Under the pieces are notes generated by a model. The model did not search any database. It was not told the DNA's origin and worked only from the letters and a program-made list of their open reading frames with translations. A stretch of DNA of 64,000 nt from an uncultured Clostridia bacterium. Its GTDB lineage: Bacteria; Bacillota_A; Clostridia; TANB77; CAG-508. Location of the stretch: the NCBI GenBank assembly GCA_947624715.1, contig CANQLO010000003.1, positions 1 to 64,000 on the forward strand, written 5' to 3'. Positions within the stretch are counted from its first letter, which is position 1; each line of letters starts with the position of its first letter. Positions 19,355 to 30,552 of this stretch are shown here, in pieces. The translations under genes and the position numbers were made by a program.

Positions 19355-20720
19355 TTAGCAACCTCCTTTTAATGGGCATTTTCCGGGTACCTTTTGCTGA
19401 ATATTTTCTATTTTTTTTGCATTTAGGATTATTCCATATTTTTTCCCATTTTGTATTTAGCATATTTCCTAATCCAGCTTTCTCTCCTAGCCAACTTTGG
19501 CATGGTACTACTTCTCCATCTGGAGCTATTGCCATATTACTTAAGCATGCGCCACAGCTTGGTATATCTAGACCTAATTCTCTTAATTTATTCTCTTTTA
19601 CCCAACCTGGTGATGTAAAACTTATTTCCATTAAATTATCCTTTGTATATTGACATGCTTCTTTTAATATATTATATAATTCCTCTTCTGATAGCTGTGT
19701 AGATTTTGATTCTTCCGTTTTTGCATTTCCTGTTACTATTAGTCCTGAACAAGATACATATTTTACACCTAGATTATGCAAAAATTTTAATGTTTCTACA
19801 TAGTTTTTGTTTATTGTACAAAGTGGTGTATTTATACTTAGTGGTAAATCTGCCTCTATTGCATTCTTTATTCCTTGTAGTGTTTTTTCAAAATTGTTTG
19901 CTCCAACTAATTTATTGTGTTCTTCTGGATTAGATGAATAGAATGTTATTTGAACACTATCTAAGCTTGCCTCATATAATTTTTTACATAGCTCTTTTGT
20001 TAATAGCACACCATTTGTATTTAATCTTGTAACAAACCATTTTGAATAGTCAATAAGTTCTACTAAATCTTCCCTTTTTGTTGGTTCTCCTCCTGTAAAT
20101 GTTAATTGTGGTATACATACCTTTCTACATTTATCTATTACCTTTTTCCACTCTTCTGTTGTTAGTTCTTTTTTATCTGCATAACTTTGTCCTGCTGCAT
20201 AGCAATGTATACATTTTTGATTACAATTCCAATGTCCATCTTTTGTCATACTACTTACCATTAAATCCATTCTATGTGGTGCTTTCATTTTACTTGCATA
20301 TTTTCCTATAGATATTTGTCCTATTTTTTCTTGTGGCTTCCTTCCTTCTGCTATATTTATAAATACAGATAATATTCTGTTTAAGTCTTCTTTTAAGGTT
20401 ATTCTTCCGGGTTTTCTATATATTTGTAAGGCTTTGTTTACAGTTGTATTTACAACTTTTTCTAGGTCTTTTTCTGTAACTTCTTTTCCTTTAAACCCAT
20501 TAACCTCTTTTATAAATATTGCAAGTAATATTGTCCAAGATAAATTTATTGGCAATATGTCTTTTCCATTTAATATTACAACACTTGGAGTTGCTTTGAA
20601 TGGGTTGTATTTCGCAGGTACTAAATGTATTCTTACAACTCCAGGTTCGTATGGATTTAAGCTTGTGTGTAATACTTCCTGTAAGTTTTTCTTATAAAAT
20701 TTTCTCTCCTTATAATTCAT
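19355..20720 (-). CDS. Radical SAM protein with SPASM-like C-terminus, one +1 frameshift at CGG
   Basis: The radical SAM cluster motif is CNQKCIHCYAAG near residue 164, followed by TFTGGEPTKREDL. Auxiliary-cluster cysteines follow (PSCGACLSNMAIAPDGEVVPCQSW). In the ATG frame the protein would run past its natural end into a stretch with no homology. Skipping the C of CGG (plus 19383-19385) gives GKCPLKGGC and a stop, the expected SPASM ending with paired cysteines, immediately before the ATG of the next gene. The restored length is 454 residues. The start is supported by GGGAGG five bases upstream. It is probably a peptide-modifying or heme-pathway-like enzyme; the substrate is unknown. Confidence 0.85.
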
Positions 20721-20747
20721 TTTTTCCTCCCATTTTTATATAAACTT

Positions 20748-21398
20748 TTATTTTAAATATTCTATAACATCTAGTAATGAATTACATTTCTTTAGTATTA
20801 TTTTTTTGTTTTCTTCATTTGGTTCTAGCAAATCTGGTATCATAATTACATCCATTTTTGCACTATTTGCAGCTTTTATTCCTGCATTGGAATCTTCTAA
20901 TACAAGGCATTTACTTTGTTCTACTTTTAACTTTTCACTAGCTTTTAAAAAAATATCTGGATTTGGTTTTCCTTTTATTATTTCATCACCTGCTACTATT
21001 ATTGGAAAATGCTCTAATATATTAGCCTTTTCTAATAATACATGTATAAAATTTCTGCTAGTAGAACTTGCAATTGCTTTTGGTATATTGTTTTTTTCTA
21101 AAAAGCTAATTAATTCTAATAATCCTTTTTTTATTGGTGTTCCATTTTGTTCTAAATACTTAAAATATAAATTATCTTTTACTTTTCTTACTTCATCGTA
21201 ATCAAATTTTTTTCCTAATTCTTGTTCCAATATTTTCCTTCCGTCTTCTCTTTTTAGTCCTATTACTTTAAAAAAAATCTCTTCTGAAACATCTATACCA
21301 AATTCCTTGCATGCTTCTTTCCACAATTTTTTTGTAAGTCTCTCTGTATCGAACATTAAACCATCCATGTCAAATATAATTGCTTTATATTTATTCAT
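20748..21398 (-). CDS. HAD-superfamily hydrolase, beta-phosphoglucomutase-like
   Basis: Haloacid-dehalogenase phosphatase of 216 residues. Motif I is IFDMDGLMFDTE, motif II is ASSTSR, and motifs III and IV are GKPNPD and VLEDSNAG. The DMDG plus alpha-helical cap near residues 15-80 place it in the YcjU/beta-phosphoglucomutase-like subfamily. The ATG chosen follows GAGGTG; a GTG two codons earlier overlaps that site. The substrate is not predictable. Confidence 0.88.
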   Translation of the reverse strand: MNKYKAIIFDMDGLMFDTERLTKKLWKEACKEFGIDVSEEIFFKVIGLKREDGRKILEQELGKKFDYDEVRKVKDNLYFKYLEQNGTPIKKGLLELISFLEKNNIPKAIASSTSRNFIHVLLEKANILEHFPIIVAGDEIIKGKPNPDIFLKASEKLKVEQSKCLVLEDSNAGIKAANSAKMDVIMIPDLLEPNEENKKIILKKCNSLLDVIEYLK

Positions 21399-21459
21399 TT
21401 TCACACCTCAAAATATATTTCAATTGTTTACTATTAAACACATAATTTAAACCAGTTAT

Positions 21460-21511
21460 GATTCAGGACAGCTCCTTTTTGTTTAACAACAAAACAGGGA
21501 CTGTCCCTAGA
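21460..21511. repeat. Inverted repeat GATTCAGGACAG...CTGTCCCTAGAATC
   Basis: This palindromic element between the HAD gene and purL belongs to the dispersed GGGACTGTCC family. With a T-run on the minus strand it may also end purL transcription. Confidence 0.65.
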
Positions 21512-21512
21512 A

Positions 21513-24500
21513 TCATTTAAAGTATTCTACTCCTGATTCAAATAATTTTTGATCCATGTTTCCTGGTACATTCAATATATTTCCTCTGTAACATCTTTCT
21601 GAGTGTCCCATTTTTCCAAGTATTCTTCCGTCTTTACTTGTTATGCCTTCTATTGCATATACTGAACCATTTGGATTGTAGTTTATATCGTAAGTAGCAT
21701 TTCCCTCCATGTCTACATATTGTGTAGCTATTTGTCCGTTTTTTATTAATTCTTGCATTACTTGCTCGTTTGCTACAAATTTTCCTTCTCCATGTGATAT
21801 TGGTATTACAAATTCATCCCCCAAGTTTATTTTACTAAACCATGGTGATAATTTTGATACTACTTTTGTTCTAACTAGTTTTGATTGGTGCCTTGCTATA
21901 TCGTTATACGTTAATGTTGGCATATCTTGATTTGCTTCTAGAATTTCTCCATATGGAACTAATCCTAGTTTTATTAATGCTTGAAATCCATTACATATTC
22001 CGGAGAATTAATCCGTCTTGCTCATTTAAATGTTTATGTATTGCTTCTTTTAACCTTGGATTTCTAAACACTGTTGCTATAAATTTACCTGATCCGTCTG
22101 GTTCATCCCCTGCGCTAAATCCTCCTGGAAGCATTATTATTTGTGCCTCGTTAATTGCTTTGTCCATTTCTATAATTGAATCTTCAACATCATTTTCCCT
22201 TATATTTTTAAATACTATAATTTTTGGATCTGCTCCTGCATCTATAAATGCTTTTTCTAGGTCATATTCACAGTTTGTTCCTGGAAATACTGGTATAAAT
22301 ACTTTTGGTTTTGCTATTTTCGCGTGTGGGTGGGAAGGCACAAGACCTGCCCCTACATTATTTGTTCCATCAAATAAAATATTTTCTATTTTATTCGTAT
22401 CGCCGAGAGCGTCGACCCCTACATTTACTTTAGTTGGGAAAACTTTTTCTAATGGTTCTTCCCATATTTTTATTAATTCTTCTAAATCTAGTTTTTCGGT
22501 TTTTGATATTATAATTTCTTTTTTCTCTATGGTACTACCTAAAAGTTCCAATTTATCTATATTTAAGTCTTCTTTTGCTTCTATTATAAAAGAGCCATAA
22601 CGTGGTTTAAATAAGCATTTTTCTGTTTTAAATTCAAACCCTATTTTGTTACCCATGCACATTTTTGTTAAAGTATCTGCTATTCCATATTGCCTTATTG
22701 TAGCAACTGATATAGCTTTTCCTTTTTGTATTAATTTATATATTATTTCATAATTTTCTTTTAAGTCCTCAAAATCTGGTAAGTAATTGTTATCTATTTT
22801 TGTTTTTAACATATATACTTTTGAATTTGATTTTTTAAATTCGTTTGATACTACTTTATTTGTATCTACAACTCCGAATGCAGAATGATACAAGTGTTGG
22901 TGGTACATCTAATTCGTTGTATGAACCTGACATAGAATCTTTTCCACCAATTGATGCAAGTCCTAATTTTTCTTGTACTAGATATGCTCCAAGTAATGCT
23001 GCTAAAGGTTTACCCCATCTTGTAGGTTCATTTCTTAGTTTTTCAAAGTATTCTTGAAAAGTAAACCATGCTTTTTTGTAATCTCCTCCGCAGGCTACAT
23101 ATTTAGTAAGTGAATCAATAACAGCATAAACTGCTCCATGTAGTGGGCTAATTTCAGATAAATATGGGTCATATCCAAAACTCATTACTGTTCCTGAATT
23201 TGTATATCCTTTTAATGTAGGTATTTTTGCACACATTGCCTCTGCTGGAGTTAATTGATATTTTCCTCCAAATGGCATAAGTACTGTTCCTGCTCCTATT
23301 GTGCTGTCAAATCTCTCTACTAAGCCTTTTTGTGAACAACAATTTAAATCTGATACTATGCTTTTCCATAATTCTACTTTATTGCAGTTTTGACCGTTCG
23401 TTTTTATGCAATCTGAGACTCTTGGGGAAAAATGGACCAGGCCCCTTTTTCCCCCGAAATAGTTTTCTAGGCCTTCTGGTTTTTCTATTTTTGCATTTGC
23501 CGTTTTTACTGTTCCATTAGTATTTAAAAAATCTCTTGATAAATCAACAATTAATTTTCCTCTCCAATACATTTTCATTCTTGGTTCTTTTGTAACTTTT
23601 GCTACTACTGTTGATTCTATGTTTTCTGTTGATGCTAATTTCTGAAATTTTTCTATATCTTTTGACTCTACTACTACTGCCATTCTTTCTTGTGATTCTG
23701 ATATTGCAAGTTCTGTTCCGTCTAATCCCTCATATTTTTTTGGAACTTCACTTAAATTTATTTCTAATCCATCTGCAAGTTCCCCTATTGCTACGGAAAC
23801 TCCACCTGCTCCAAAGTCATTACATCTTTTTATTAATTTTGTTACTTCTGGATTTCTAAATAGTCTTTGTATCTTTCTTTCTTCTGGCGCATTTCCCTTT
23901 TGTACTTCTGCACCACAGCTAGTTAGTGACTCCGAGTTATGTGCTTTTGATGATCCTGTTGCTCCTCCACATCCATCTCTACCTGTTCTCCCACCAAGTA
24001 ACACTACTACGTCTCCTGGCTTAGGCACTTTTCTTACTACATTTTCTTTTGGTGCTGCACCTACTAATGCTCCAATTTCCATTCTTTTTGCTACATATCC
24101 TGGATGATATATTTCTACTACTTGTCCTGTTGCAAGTCCTATTTGATTTCCATATGAACTATATCCACGCGCTGCTTCATTTGTTAGTTTGATTTGTGGT
24201 AATTTATTTTTCATTGTATCTTTTACAGCTACTGTTGGATCACCACATCCTGTAACACGCATTGCTTGATATACATATACTCTTCCAGATAGTGGATCAC
24301 GTATTGCTCCACCTAAACAGGTTGCTGCTCCTCCAAAAGGCTCAATTTCTGTAGGATGGTTATGTGTTTCATTTTTGAACATTATTAAATATTCTTCTGG
24401 CTTTCCATCTACTAATATTTCTGCTTTTATACTACAAGCATTTATTTCTTCTGATTCATCTAAGTCTTTTAACATTCCTTTTTTCTTAAGCTCTTTTACT

Positions 24501-25327
24501 GCAATTGTTGCAACATCCATTAGACATATATCTTTTGCTTTTTTATTATCATATACAAATTCTCTTGATCTTTTGTAATCGTTGTATATATTATTTGCTA
24601 AATCCCAATCTATTTCTACTTTTTCAAGTTTGCTTAAAAATGTAGTATGTCTGCAATGGTCTGACCAATATGTATCTATCATTTTCATTTCTGTAATTGT
24701 AGGATCTCTTTTTTCTATATTTCTAAAGTAATTTTGACAGAATTTTAAATCTTCCATATCCATTGCAAATCCATATTTATCGTAGAATTTTTTAGAGTCT
24801 TCATCTGTCATGTTTATAAATCCAGAAACTATTTTTACATCATCTGGTTCTTTTTGCTTTTCATCTAAGGTTTTTAATTTTTCTAATGTGCATTCTCTTG
24901 AATCGACTGGATTTATTATATATGATTTTATTTTATCTATATCTTCTTTAGTTAAATTTCCTTTTAGAATATATATTTTTGCGCTTTTTGCTATAGGTTT
25001 TGTTTTTTCTGTTAATATTTGAAGGCATTCTGATAATGAGTTTGCTCTTTGGTCAAATTGTCCTGGCAAGTATTCTACACCAAACACTTTATCTTCTTTT
25101 TCAAAAGGATATTCTTCTTCAAAGCATAAGTCTACTTGAGGTTCTGAAAATACTGTGTTTTTTGCTTGGTCAAATACTTCTTTGCTTATACCCTGAACAT
25201 CATATCTGTTTAATATTATAAGGTCATTTAAATTGTTTATTAAAAGGTTTTCTTTTATGTCTGCTAATATACTTTTTGCTTCTATATCAAATCCTGATTT
25301 TTTTTGTACATAGATACGTTTTACCAT
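21513..25327 (-). CDS. purL: Phosphoribosylformylglycinamidine synthase, single-chain PurL-PurQ, two +1 frameshifts at CGG
   Basis: It converts FGAR to FGAM using glutamine in purine synthesis. The synthase part contains the ETHNHPTEIEPFGGAATCLGG ATP-binding region and GGRTGRDGCGG. The glutaminase part contains FPGTNCEYD, GGFSAGDEP and the nucleophile motif GICNGFQ. The gene is read in three frames. In-frame CGG at plus 22874-22876 (ATT CGG A) and 22000-22002 (CTC CGG A) each need the C skipped, giving CIGVVDTNK and LGICNGF. The second is the catalytic-cysteine elbow. The restored length is 1270 residues, normal for the fused form. Two palindromic repeats are inserted in frame (22322-22420 and 23423-23456) and add extra loops. 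The start is supported by AAGGAGG. Confidence 0.93.
22322..22420. repeat. GC-rich repeat pair inserted in frame within purL
   Basis: Two copies of the GTAGGGG family lie inside the purL coding sequence and translate as NVGVDALGDT and NNVGAGLVPSHPHA, in the linker just before the PurQ domain (FIPVFPGTNCEYD). They keep the reading frame open. Confidence 0.7.
23423..23456. repeat. GGGGAAAAA palindrome inserted in frame within purL
   Basis: Near copy of the palindrome that ends leuS (18400-18436). Here it is translated as FGGKRGLVHFSPR, in a part of PurL where the family normally has a short linker before CSQKGLVERFD. Confidence 0.7.
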
Positions 25328-25375
25328 ATTACATCCTCCTTATATTTGTTAAATAAATTTTTATTTGAGCATCAG

Positions 25376-25490
25376 TCTCGTGATTGGAATTCGAATTTTG
25401 GATTCCTTGCCTCGGAGAATTTTTTCGCAGTCCCAAAAATCCCCAAAATTGGCAATTTTTAGGGACAGTCCCTAGAATTACTCCTCACAC
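25376..25490. repeat. Interspersed repeat between purL and purM
   Basis: This stretch contains CCCAAAAATCCCCAAAATT, then ATTTTTAGGGACAGTCCCTAG, shared almost exactly with 61177-61220. It fills most of the 175-base gap between purM and purL; no gene is visible. Confidence 0.7.
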
Positions 25491-25502
25491 AAACACCAAT
25501 TT

Positions 25503-26537
25503 TTACATTAAAATTTCTTTGTTTCCTTCTACAACTTCCCCTATTATATATGCTTGTTCTCCTGCTTCTTTTAATATATCTATTGCATTTTCTACTTCGT
25601 TTGAAGGTACGATTACAGCCATTCCAATTCCCATATTAAATGTGTTGTACATGTCTCTTTCTGGTATATTTCCTCTTGATTGTATTAATTTAAATATTGC
25701 AGGTACTTCGTAAGAGTTTTTATCTATTTTTAATGATACTCCTTCTCTTAACATTCTTGGCATATTTTCATAGAATCCCCCACCTGTTATATGTGATATT
25801 CCTTTTACTTTTACTTCTTGCAATAATTTAAGTATTGGTTTTACATATATTTTTGTAGGTTTAAGTAGAGCTTCTCCGACTGTCATTCCTAATTCTTCTA
25901 CATATTCATTTATTGTTTCTTTATTTATATTAAATACTTTTCTAACTAGTGAAAATCCATTTGAATGTACTCCTGATGACGTAATCCCTATTACTTTATC
26001 TCCCACTTCTATTGTTTTATTATCTATTATTTTCTTTTTATCAACTATGCCAACACAGAATCCTGCTAAATCATATTCATCTTCTGGATAAAAGCCCGGC
26101 ATTTCTGCTGTTTCTCCACCTATTAAACTACAATTTGCTTTTTTACATCCTTCCGCTACTCCTGCTACTATTGTTGCTACTTTTTCTGGTATGTTTTTTC
26201 CTAAAGCCATATAGTCTAAAAAGAACATTGGACTTGCTCCTGTACATATTACATCGTTTGCACACATTGCTACGCAATCTTCTCCTATTGTGTCATGTTT
26301 GTCCATTAAAAAAGCCAATTTTAGTTTTGTTCCTACTCCATCTGTTCCTGACACTAAAATTGGTTCTTCCATTCCCATAATTTGTGGTGCATAAAGTCCT
26401 CCAAATCCACCTATATCTGATATTACTGAATTTGTATATGTTGCCTGTACTGCCTTTTTCATTAGTTCTACTCCTCTGTATCCTGCTGTAACATCTACTC
26501 CTGCATCTTTATAACTTTCGCTAAAACTTTTTTCCAT
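25503..26537 (-). CDS. purM: Phosphoribosylformylglycinamidine cyclo-ligase (AIR synthetase)
   Basis: 344 residues, the family's usual length. PurM closes the imidazole ring of FGAM, the product of PurL, to give AIR. Visible motifs are [42 protein letters not shown] and [12 protein letters not shown]. It is followed on the same strand by purL, so the two consecutive pathway steps are probably co-transcribed across the repeat-filled gap. AAGGAGG precedes the ATG. Confidence 0.97.
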   Translation of the reverse strand: MEKSFSESYKDAGVDVTAGYRGVELMKKAVQATYTNSVISDIGGFGGLYAPQIMGMEEPILVSGTDGVGTKLKLAFLMDKHDTIGEDCVAMCANDVICTGASPMFFLDYMALGKNIPEKVATIVAGVAEGCKKANCSLIGGETAEMPGFYPEDEYDLAGFCVGIVDKKKIIDNKTIEVGDKVIGITSSGVHSNGFSLVRKVFNINKETINEYVEELGMTVGEALLKPTKIYVKPILKLLQEVKVKGISHITGGGFYENMPRMLREGVSLKIDKNSYEVPAIFKLIQSRGNIPERDMYNTFNMGIGMAVIVPSNEVENAIDILKEAGEQAYIIGEVVEGNKEILM

Positions 26538-26738
26538 TTTTTCCTCCTTATAATCTATAACTGACTATATTGTTATTTTATTATATTATATAACGACATT
26601 TTTTTCAATGGATTTTTATTAGGTTTTTAATTGTTTTTTGTCAATTTTTTATTGGCATATTTTTACATTTTGTATATAATCTTTTTGGAAATGAGATTAA
26701 TCAGATGTGGTTTTGCCTCCTTAAGGGAGGTGAGGCTT

Positions 26739-26858
26739 ATGATAGATACATCATATTTATTAGCAATTATATACATATTATTTTATGCTTTAATGGGAAT
26801 AACTATCATAGCAGTTGCCTTAATTATTGTATTAGCAATAATTTTGAGCAAAGGCTAA
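26739..26858 (+). CDS. Small hydrophobic peptide, type I toxin / holin-like
   Basis: 39 residues, almost entirely one transmembrane helix (GITIIAVALIIVLAIILSKG). The gene is preceded by a hairpin-like CCTCCTTAAGGGAGGTGAGG that both contains the ribosome site and can sequester it, and is followed by a hairpin. This architecture is typical of type I toxin-antitoxin peptides and putative holin-like toxins, in which an antisense RNA controls translation. The family assignment is inference. Confidence 0.55.
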   Translation: MIDTSYLLAIIYILFYALMGITIIAVALIIVLAIILSKG

Positions 26859-26868
26859 TAAACCAATA

Positions 26869-26907
26869 AAAAACGCATCTGTGATTGTTACTGCGGATGC
26901 GTTTTAA
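26869..26907 (+). terminator. Hairpin after the small toxin-like peptide
   Basis: AAAACGCATC and GATGCGTTTT arms with a 16-base loop directly follow the toxin-like gene. A second small hairpin (AAACCACGTTTGTGGTTT, 26922-26940) lies between it and the end of trmB and may serve the opposite strand. Confidence 0.65.
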
Positions 26908-26970
26908 CATAATGTAATGGCAAACCACGTTTGTGGTTTATCATTTCTATTTTTATTATATCATATTTTA

Positions 26971-27652
26971 TTATTTTGTAAATACCTTTTTGGCAAATTG
27001 TGCAATTAATGCTTTTGTTGTTATACCTTGTTCTTCAAACATTTTTTCATGTTCTGTTATAATATTATTTTCCCATATTGGATTTTTATTTAGGTCATTT
27101 GTTATAGAAATTATTTTAAATCCTGATTGCTCAAAATATTTTATGCTTGCATTAAATAAATTTTCATCATCTGTTTTAAAATATATTTCTCCACCTTCTT
27201 TTAAAAATGTCTTATATTTTTCTAGTTGCTTTGGATGTGTTAGTCTTTTTTTGTTGTGTCTTGGTTTAGGCCATGGATTGCAAAAATTTATATATATTCT
27301 TTCTACTTCATCTTTTTTGCTTAATATATTTTGTATTATTTCTATTTCATATGCTGTTAAAAGTACATTATCTATTTCTCTTTCTACTTCTAAAAATTCC
27401 TTTTCTATATTTCTTTTTGCTAAACCTAATACCTCACTTTTTATATCTATTGCTAAATAATTTATCTCTGGATTTTTAGAACTTAATTTTGCTATAAAAC
27501 TACCTTTGCCACATCCGTAACTCTAAATGCATGGGTTGCTCTTTTCTTTTAAATGCTTGATTCCATTTTCCTAAATATTTAGTTGCATCATCTATAAAAA
27601 ATTCTGCATCTGCTAGTTCTTGCCTAACCCATGGTTTTCTTCTCATTCTCAT
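26971..27652 (-). CDS. trmB: tRNA (guanine-N7)-methyltransferase, one +1 frameshift at CGG
   Basis: Makes m7G46 in tRNA. The N-terminus MRMRRKPWVRQEL and the motifs NFCNPWPKPRHNKKRL, LKEGGEIYFKTD and HEKMF identify TrmB. The frame breaks inside the SAM-binding loop: the in-frame codons are TTA GAG TTA CGG (plus 27515-27517), and skipping the C gives LELGCGKGSF, the family motif I. The restored length is 226 residues, as expected. Without the shift the protein would stop soon after residue 50 and lack all catalytic parts. The ATG overlaps the end of the DUF1290 gene and has GAGG upstream. Confidence 0.9.
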
Positions 27653-28016
27653 TTTTTGTTTCCTCTTTTACTATTTTTTTAGTCCATTTATCTATATAAT
27701 ATCTACGTATAATTGCTAAGTTTGTAAACATTCTTCCTACAAATACTACTATTGCTGCTAAGTATATATCTACATTCAACTTTACACCAAGCCATGTTAA
27801 AAGCATTGATAATATTGCATTTCCAAAGAAACCTGATATAAATACTTTAAAGTCAAAATTTCCTTTTAAAACTGATGTTATTCCTCCAAATACTGAATCT
27901 AATGCTGCAATTATAGCTATGGCAAGGTATCCAGAATACGTATAAGATATTATTGGAGCATTTAATCCTATTATTGCACCTAATATACATCCAATTATAA
28001 TTGCAATTATAACCAT
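27624..28016 (-). CDS. sbp: DUF1290 small basic membrane protein
   Basis: 130-residue membrane protein with about four helices (IIGCILGAIIGLNAPIISYTYSGYLAIAIIAALDSVFGG is the family core). In Firmicutes it lies between the DUF881 genes and ftsA/ftsZ in the division cluster. The start ATG overlaps the stop of the preceding DUF881 gene (TAATG). The function is poorly known; a link to cell division is inferred from context. Confidence 0.85.
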   Translation of the reverse strand: MVIIAIIIGCILGAIIGLNAPIISYTYSGYLAIAIIAALDSVFGGITSVLKGNFDFKVFISGFFGNAILSMLLTWLGVKLNVDIYLAAIVVFVGRMFTNLAIIRRYYIDKWTKKIVKEETKNENEKKTMG

Positions 28017-28714
28017 TATTCTCCCTCCTTTATATATTCCATATTTAAGTCACCAGTGTATTTATTAATTAAAATATTATCTTCTCTTTTTAGGTTTACG
28101 TCTTTTCCTTCTTCTAATTTTGTATCTATATATCCATATTGTTTTTTAGATAACCCACTTTCTAAATATGTTGGGTTACCTATTGCTTTTACTTCATATG
28201 GTGATACCATTCCTTCTCCATTAACACTTATAAATGTCTCACCTATATCTACTATATATGAATCATATACGATTCTTTGACCATTTATTGATATTGCTTC
28301 TGCTCCAGCTGTTTTTAATTCATTTAATAATATTCTTAAATCTTCTGCTGTAATTTTTTGAAAGTTAGTATCTGTAAGTGTTACTATAATTCCGTTCCCT
28401 TTTACATCATTTTTTCCTAATAAATTGTTTTGTTGCTCTAATTCTCTTCCTAAAATATCTGAAGCTTCTTTATCTGTTGCAATTGCTTCATCATATTCTG
28501 CTATTTTTTTGTTTGTATCTTCAATTTGCTTTTCTATTTCTTCTGATTTTTGTTTAAAATTGCTGATTTCTGATTTGAGTTCATCTTCTCTCATATTTTC
28601 TAGTGATGTAATATCTGTTTGGTTAATTGTTTTAAATTGAATAAATATTACTGCTGTTAAAATTAAACACATTATTCCAATAGTTATTACAATTGTAGCT
28701 TTTCCTTTTTTCAA
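28016..28714 (-). CDS. DUF881 family protein (second of two)
   Basis: 232 residues: one N-terminal membrane helix, a coiled coil (about 40-85, LENMREDELKSEISNFKQK), and an extracellular DUF881 domain (GNGIIVTLTD, INGQRIV, PYEVKAIGNPTYLESGL). It starts at TTG right after the stop of the upstream paralogue, whose last codons provide AGAGGTG. It belongs to the ftsQ-DUF881-DUF881-DUF1290 cluster. Confidence 0.87.
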   Translation of the reverse strand: MKKGKATIVITIGIMCLILTAVIFIQFKTINQTDITSLENMREDELKSEISNFKQKSEEIEKQIEDTNKKIAEYDEAIATDKEASDILGRELEQQNNLLGKNDVKGNGIIVTLTDTNFQKITAEDLRILLNELKTAGAEAISINGQRIVYDSYIVDIGETFISVNGEGMVSPYEVKAIGNPTYLESGLSKKQYGYIDTKLEEGKDVNLKREDNILINKYTGDLNMEYIKEGE

Positions 28715-29441
28715 TTATTTATCACCTCTTGTTATATACTCATAACTATATATTCCCTCATATTTTGGTATGGTTATATTTTCACTTCTTTCTATTGTTA
28801 TTACTACTCCTTCATTTGCCATTAGCTGTAAATATCCTCCTGGTCTTGATAATGCTCCATCCATTCTTTCAGGGTACCCTATAGCTTTTATTTCTATTGG
28901 TACTCCTACCATTTTTCCATTTATTCTTATTATATTACCGTCACATATTATTGAGGATGTATTTACAATTCTTTGGTTATTTATTGATATTGCATCTGCT
29001 CCCGAGTTAAACAATTCGTTTACTATGTATAATAAGTCCTCTGCATGTACTAAATATCCGCTTATATTTATTACTTCTTCGCTATTTATTTTTCTATTTT
29101 CATCTAATTTTATTATTATTCCTTGTCCAGATACTTCTGTTAATCCTAACAGTACCTGATTGTTTTTTATTTCTGTTTCATTTTGTAAATCTTTTTCGTT
29201 TTTATTTGATGCAGATTGTCTTACCTGTTCTAACTGTTCTTCCTTATTTTCTAGTTCTTTATACAATGCGTCGTATTTTCCTTGTGTTGATATAAGTTCA
29301 TCTCTTAAATTGCTATTATCCTTTAATGTACTTCCTACATTTTTTGTAGCAGACTCTATAGTATTTATTTGTATAAATATAGACATTACTAATAACATAC
29401 ATACTATTCCGAAGTACTACTGCTACTTTGTTTTTATTCAC
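28715..29441 (-). CDS. DUF881 family protein (first of two), one +1 frameshift at CGG
   Basis: The GTG at 29441 follows AAAGAGGTG and opens VNKNKVAVVLL. In-frame CTT CGG A (plus 29409-29411) breaks the membrane helix, and skipping the C continues it as GIVCMLLVMSIFIQINTI. A coiled coil and the DUF881 domain follow (GQGIIIKLDEN, INNQRIVNTSS, IEIKAIGYPERM). The restored length is 241 residues. The frameshift decides whether the N-terminal anchor is made, because the downstream frame has an internal ATG only inside the helix. Confidence 0.85.
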
Positions 29442-29456
29442 TTCAATTCACCTCTT

Positions 29457-30467
29457 TTAAACTTTTTCTCTAAATATTATTTTTTCTGAGTTCTGAAAAT
29501 ATATCTCTCCTGCTTTTCCTTTTTCTTGTTTTATTACTTCTTCTATTCTTAACATTTTTATATTTGCATTTTTTATATCTCCAAATTGTACACTTTTATT
29601 TTCACTTTCTATTACTAATTTATAATTTGTTTCATCAGTTATATCTATACTTGTAATCGTACTTAAAAATGACTTGTCTGATGCAGAATTTATAATTTTT
29701 ATTACATCTTCTAATTTTTTTAAATCATTTACTACTAATCTGTTTCCCTCTTTTATTTCTTCTGTAGGAGTTTCGTATCCAGTAATAATAGGTACTTGCA
29801 ATGGTGTATTTGATATTTCTAACATATACCCCTGGTTATTTATATATACATATGCATTATTAAATTTTAACATATATGTAGGCTTTCTTTCTGTTATATC
29901 TAATGTTACAGTTCCATTAAAATTTCTTTTTATTTTAACATCTTCTATATATGCATTTGTTTTTAAATTATTTTTTATTATTATATTTGTAGTTTTAAAC
30001 ATATTTGTATCAATTTTTAAAGTAGATAAATTTATAATTTCTTCTGCAGATATTTTATTGTTATTTATTACTTTTATTTCTTTTATATTAAACAAACTAG
30101 ACATCATAAATAATATAATTGTGGCAAGCATAAAAATAATAATGCATGTCCATTTTACAATTTTTTTTGTTTTCTTTGGTTTCTGTTTATTTACATTACC
30201 TTTTTTTTCATCTATTTTTTTAGATTTTTTATTTGTTTGTGTCTTTTTATTTTTTTTGTTGTTCTTTTTATTATTAGTTCCTTTAGCATTCTTCCTTTTT
30301 TGTTCTGGTGCTTTAGGAGTTAAGCCTATTATAATTTCATTATCTAAATTTATTCTTGAATCATTGTCATTTTTCTTAATTCTACTTTTTTTATTTTTTG
30401 ATTTGCTTTTTGTTTTATTATTATTTGAATATAATAAGTCAACAGTTTGTCCTTTAGGTTTTCTCAT
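29457..30467 (-). CDS. ftsQ: Cell-division protein FtsQ/DivIB
   Basis: 336-residue divisome scaffold. A very basic, Lys/Asn-rich cytoplasmic region (residues 1-105) is followed by one membrane helix (WTCIIIFMLATIILFMMSSL), a POTRA domain beginning FNIKEIKVINNNKISAEEI, and a beta domain. The neighbours (murA upstream, two DUF881 genes downstream) match the usual clostridial division cluster. GGAGG lies upstream of the ATG. Confidence 0.88.
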   Translation of the reverse strand: MRKPKGQTVDLLYSNNNKTKSKSKNKKSRIKKNDNDSRINLDNEIIIGLTPKAPEQKRKNAKGTNNKKNNKKNKKTQTNKKSKKIDEKKGNVNKQKPKKTKKIVKWTCIIIFMLATIILFMMSSLFNIKEIKVINNNKISAEEIINLSTLKIDTNMFKTTNIIIKNNLKTNAYIEDVKIKRNFNGTVTLDITERKPTYMLKFNNAYVYINNQGYMLEISNTPLQVPIITGYETPTEEIKEGNRLVVNDLKKLEDVIKIINSASDKSFLSTITSIDITDETNYKLVIESENKSVQFGDIKNANIKMLRIEEVIKQEKGKAGEIYFQNSEKIIFREKV

Positions 30468-30552
30468 GGTATTTCCTCCATTTTATTTTGACACCAATTG
30501 TTTACATTATGCAATTATTATTACTCTATATAATTGGGGTATTTTAGCATAC

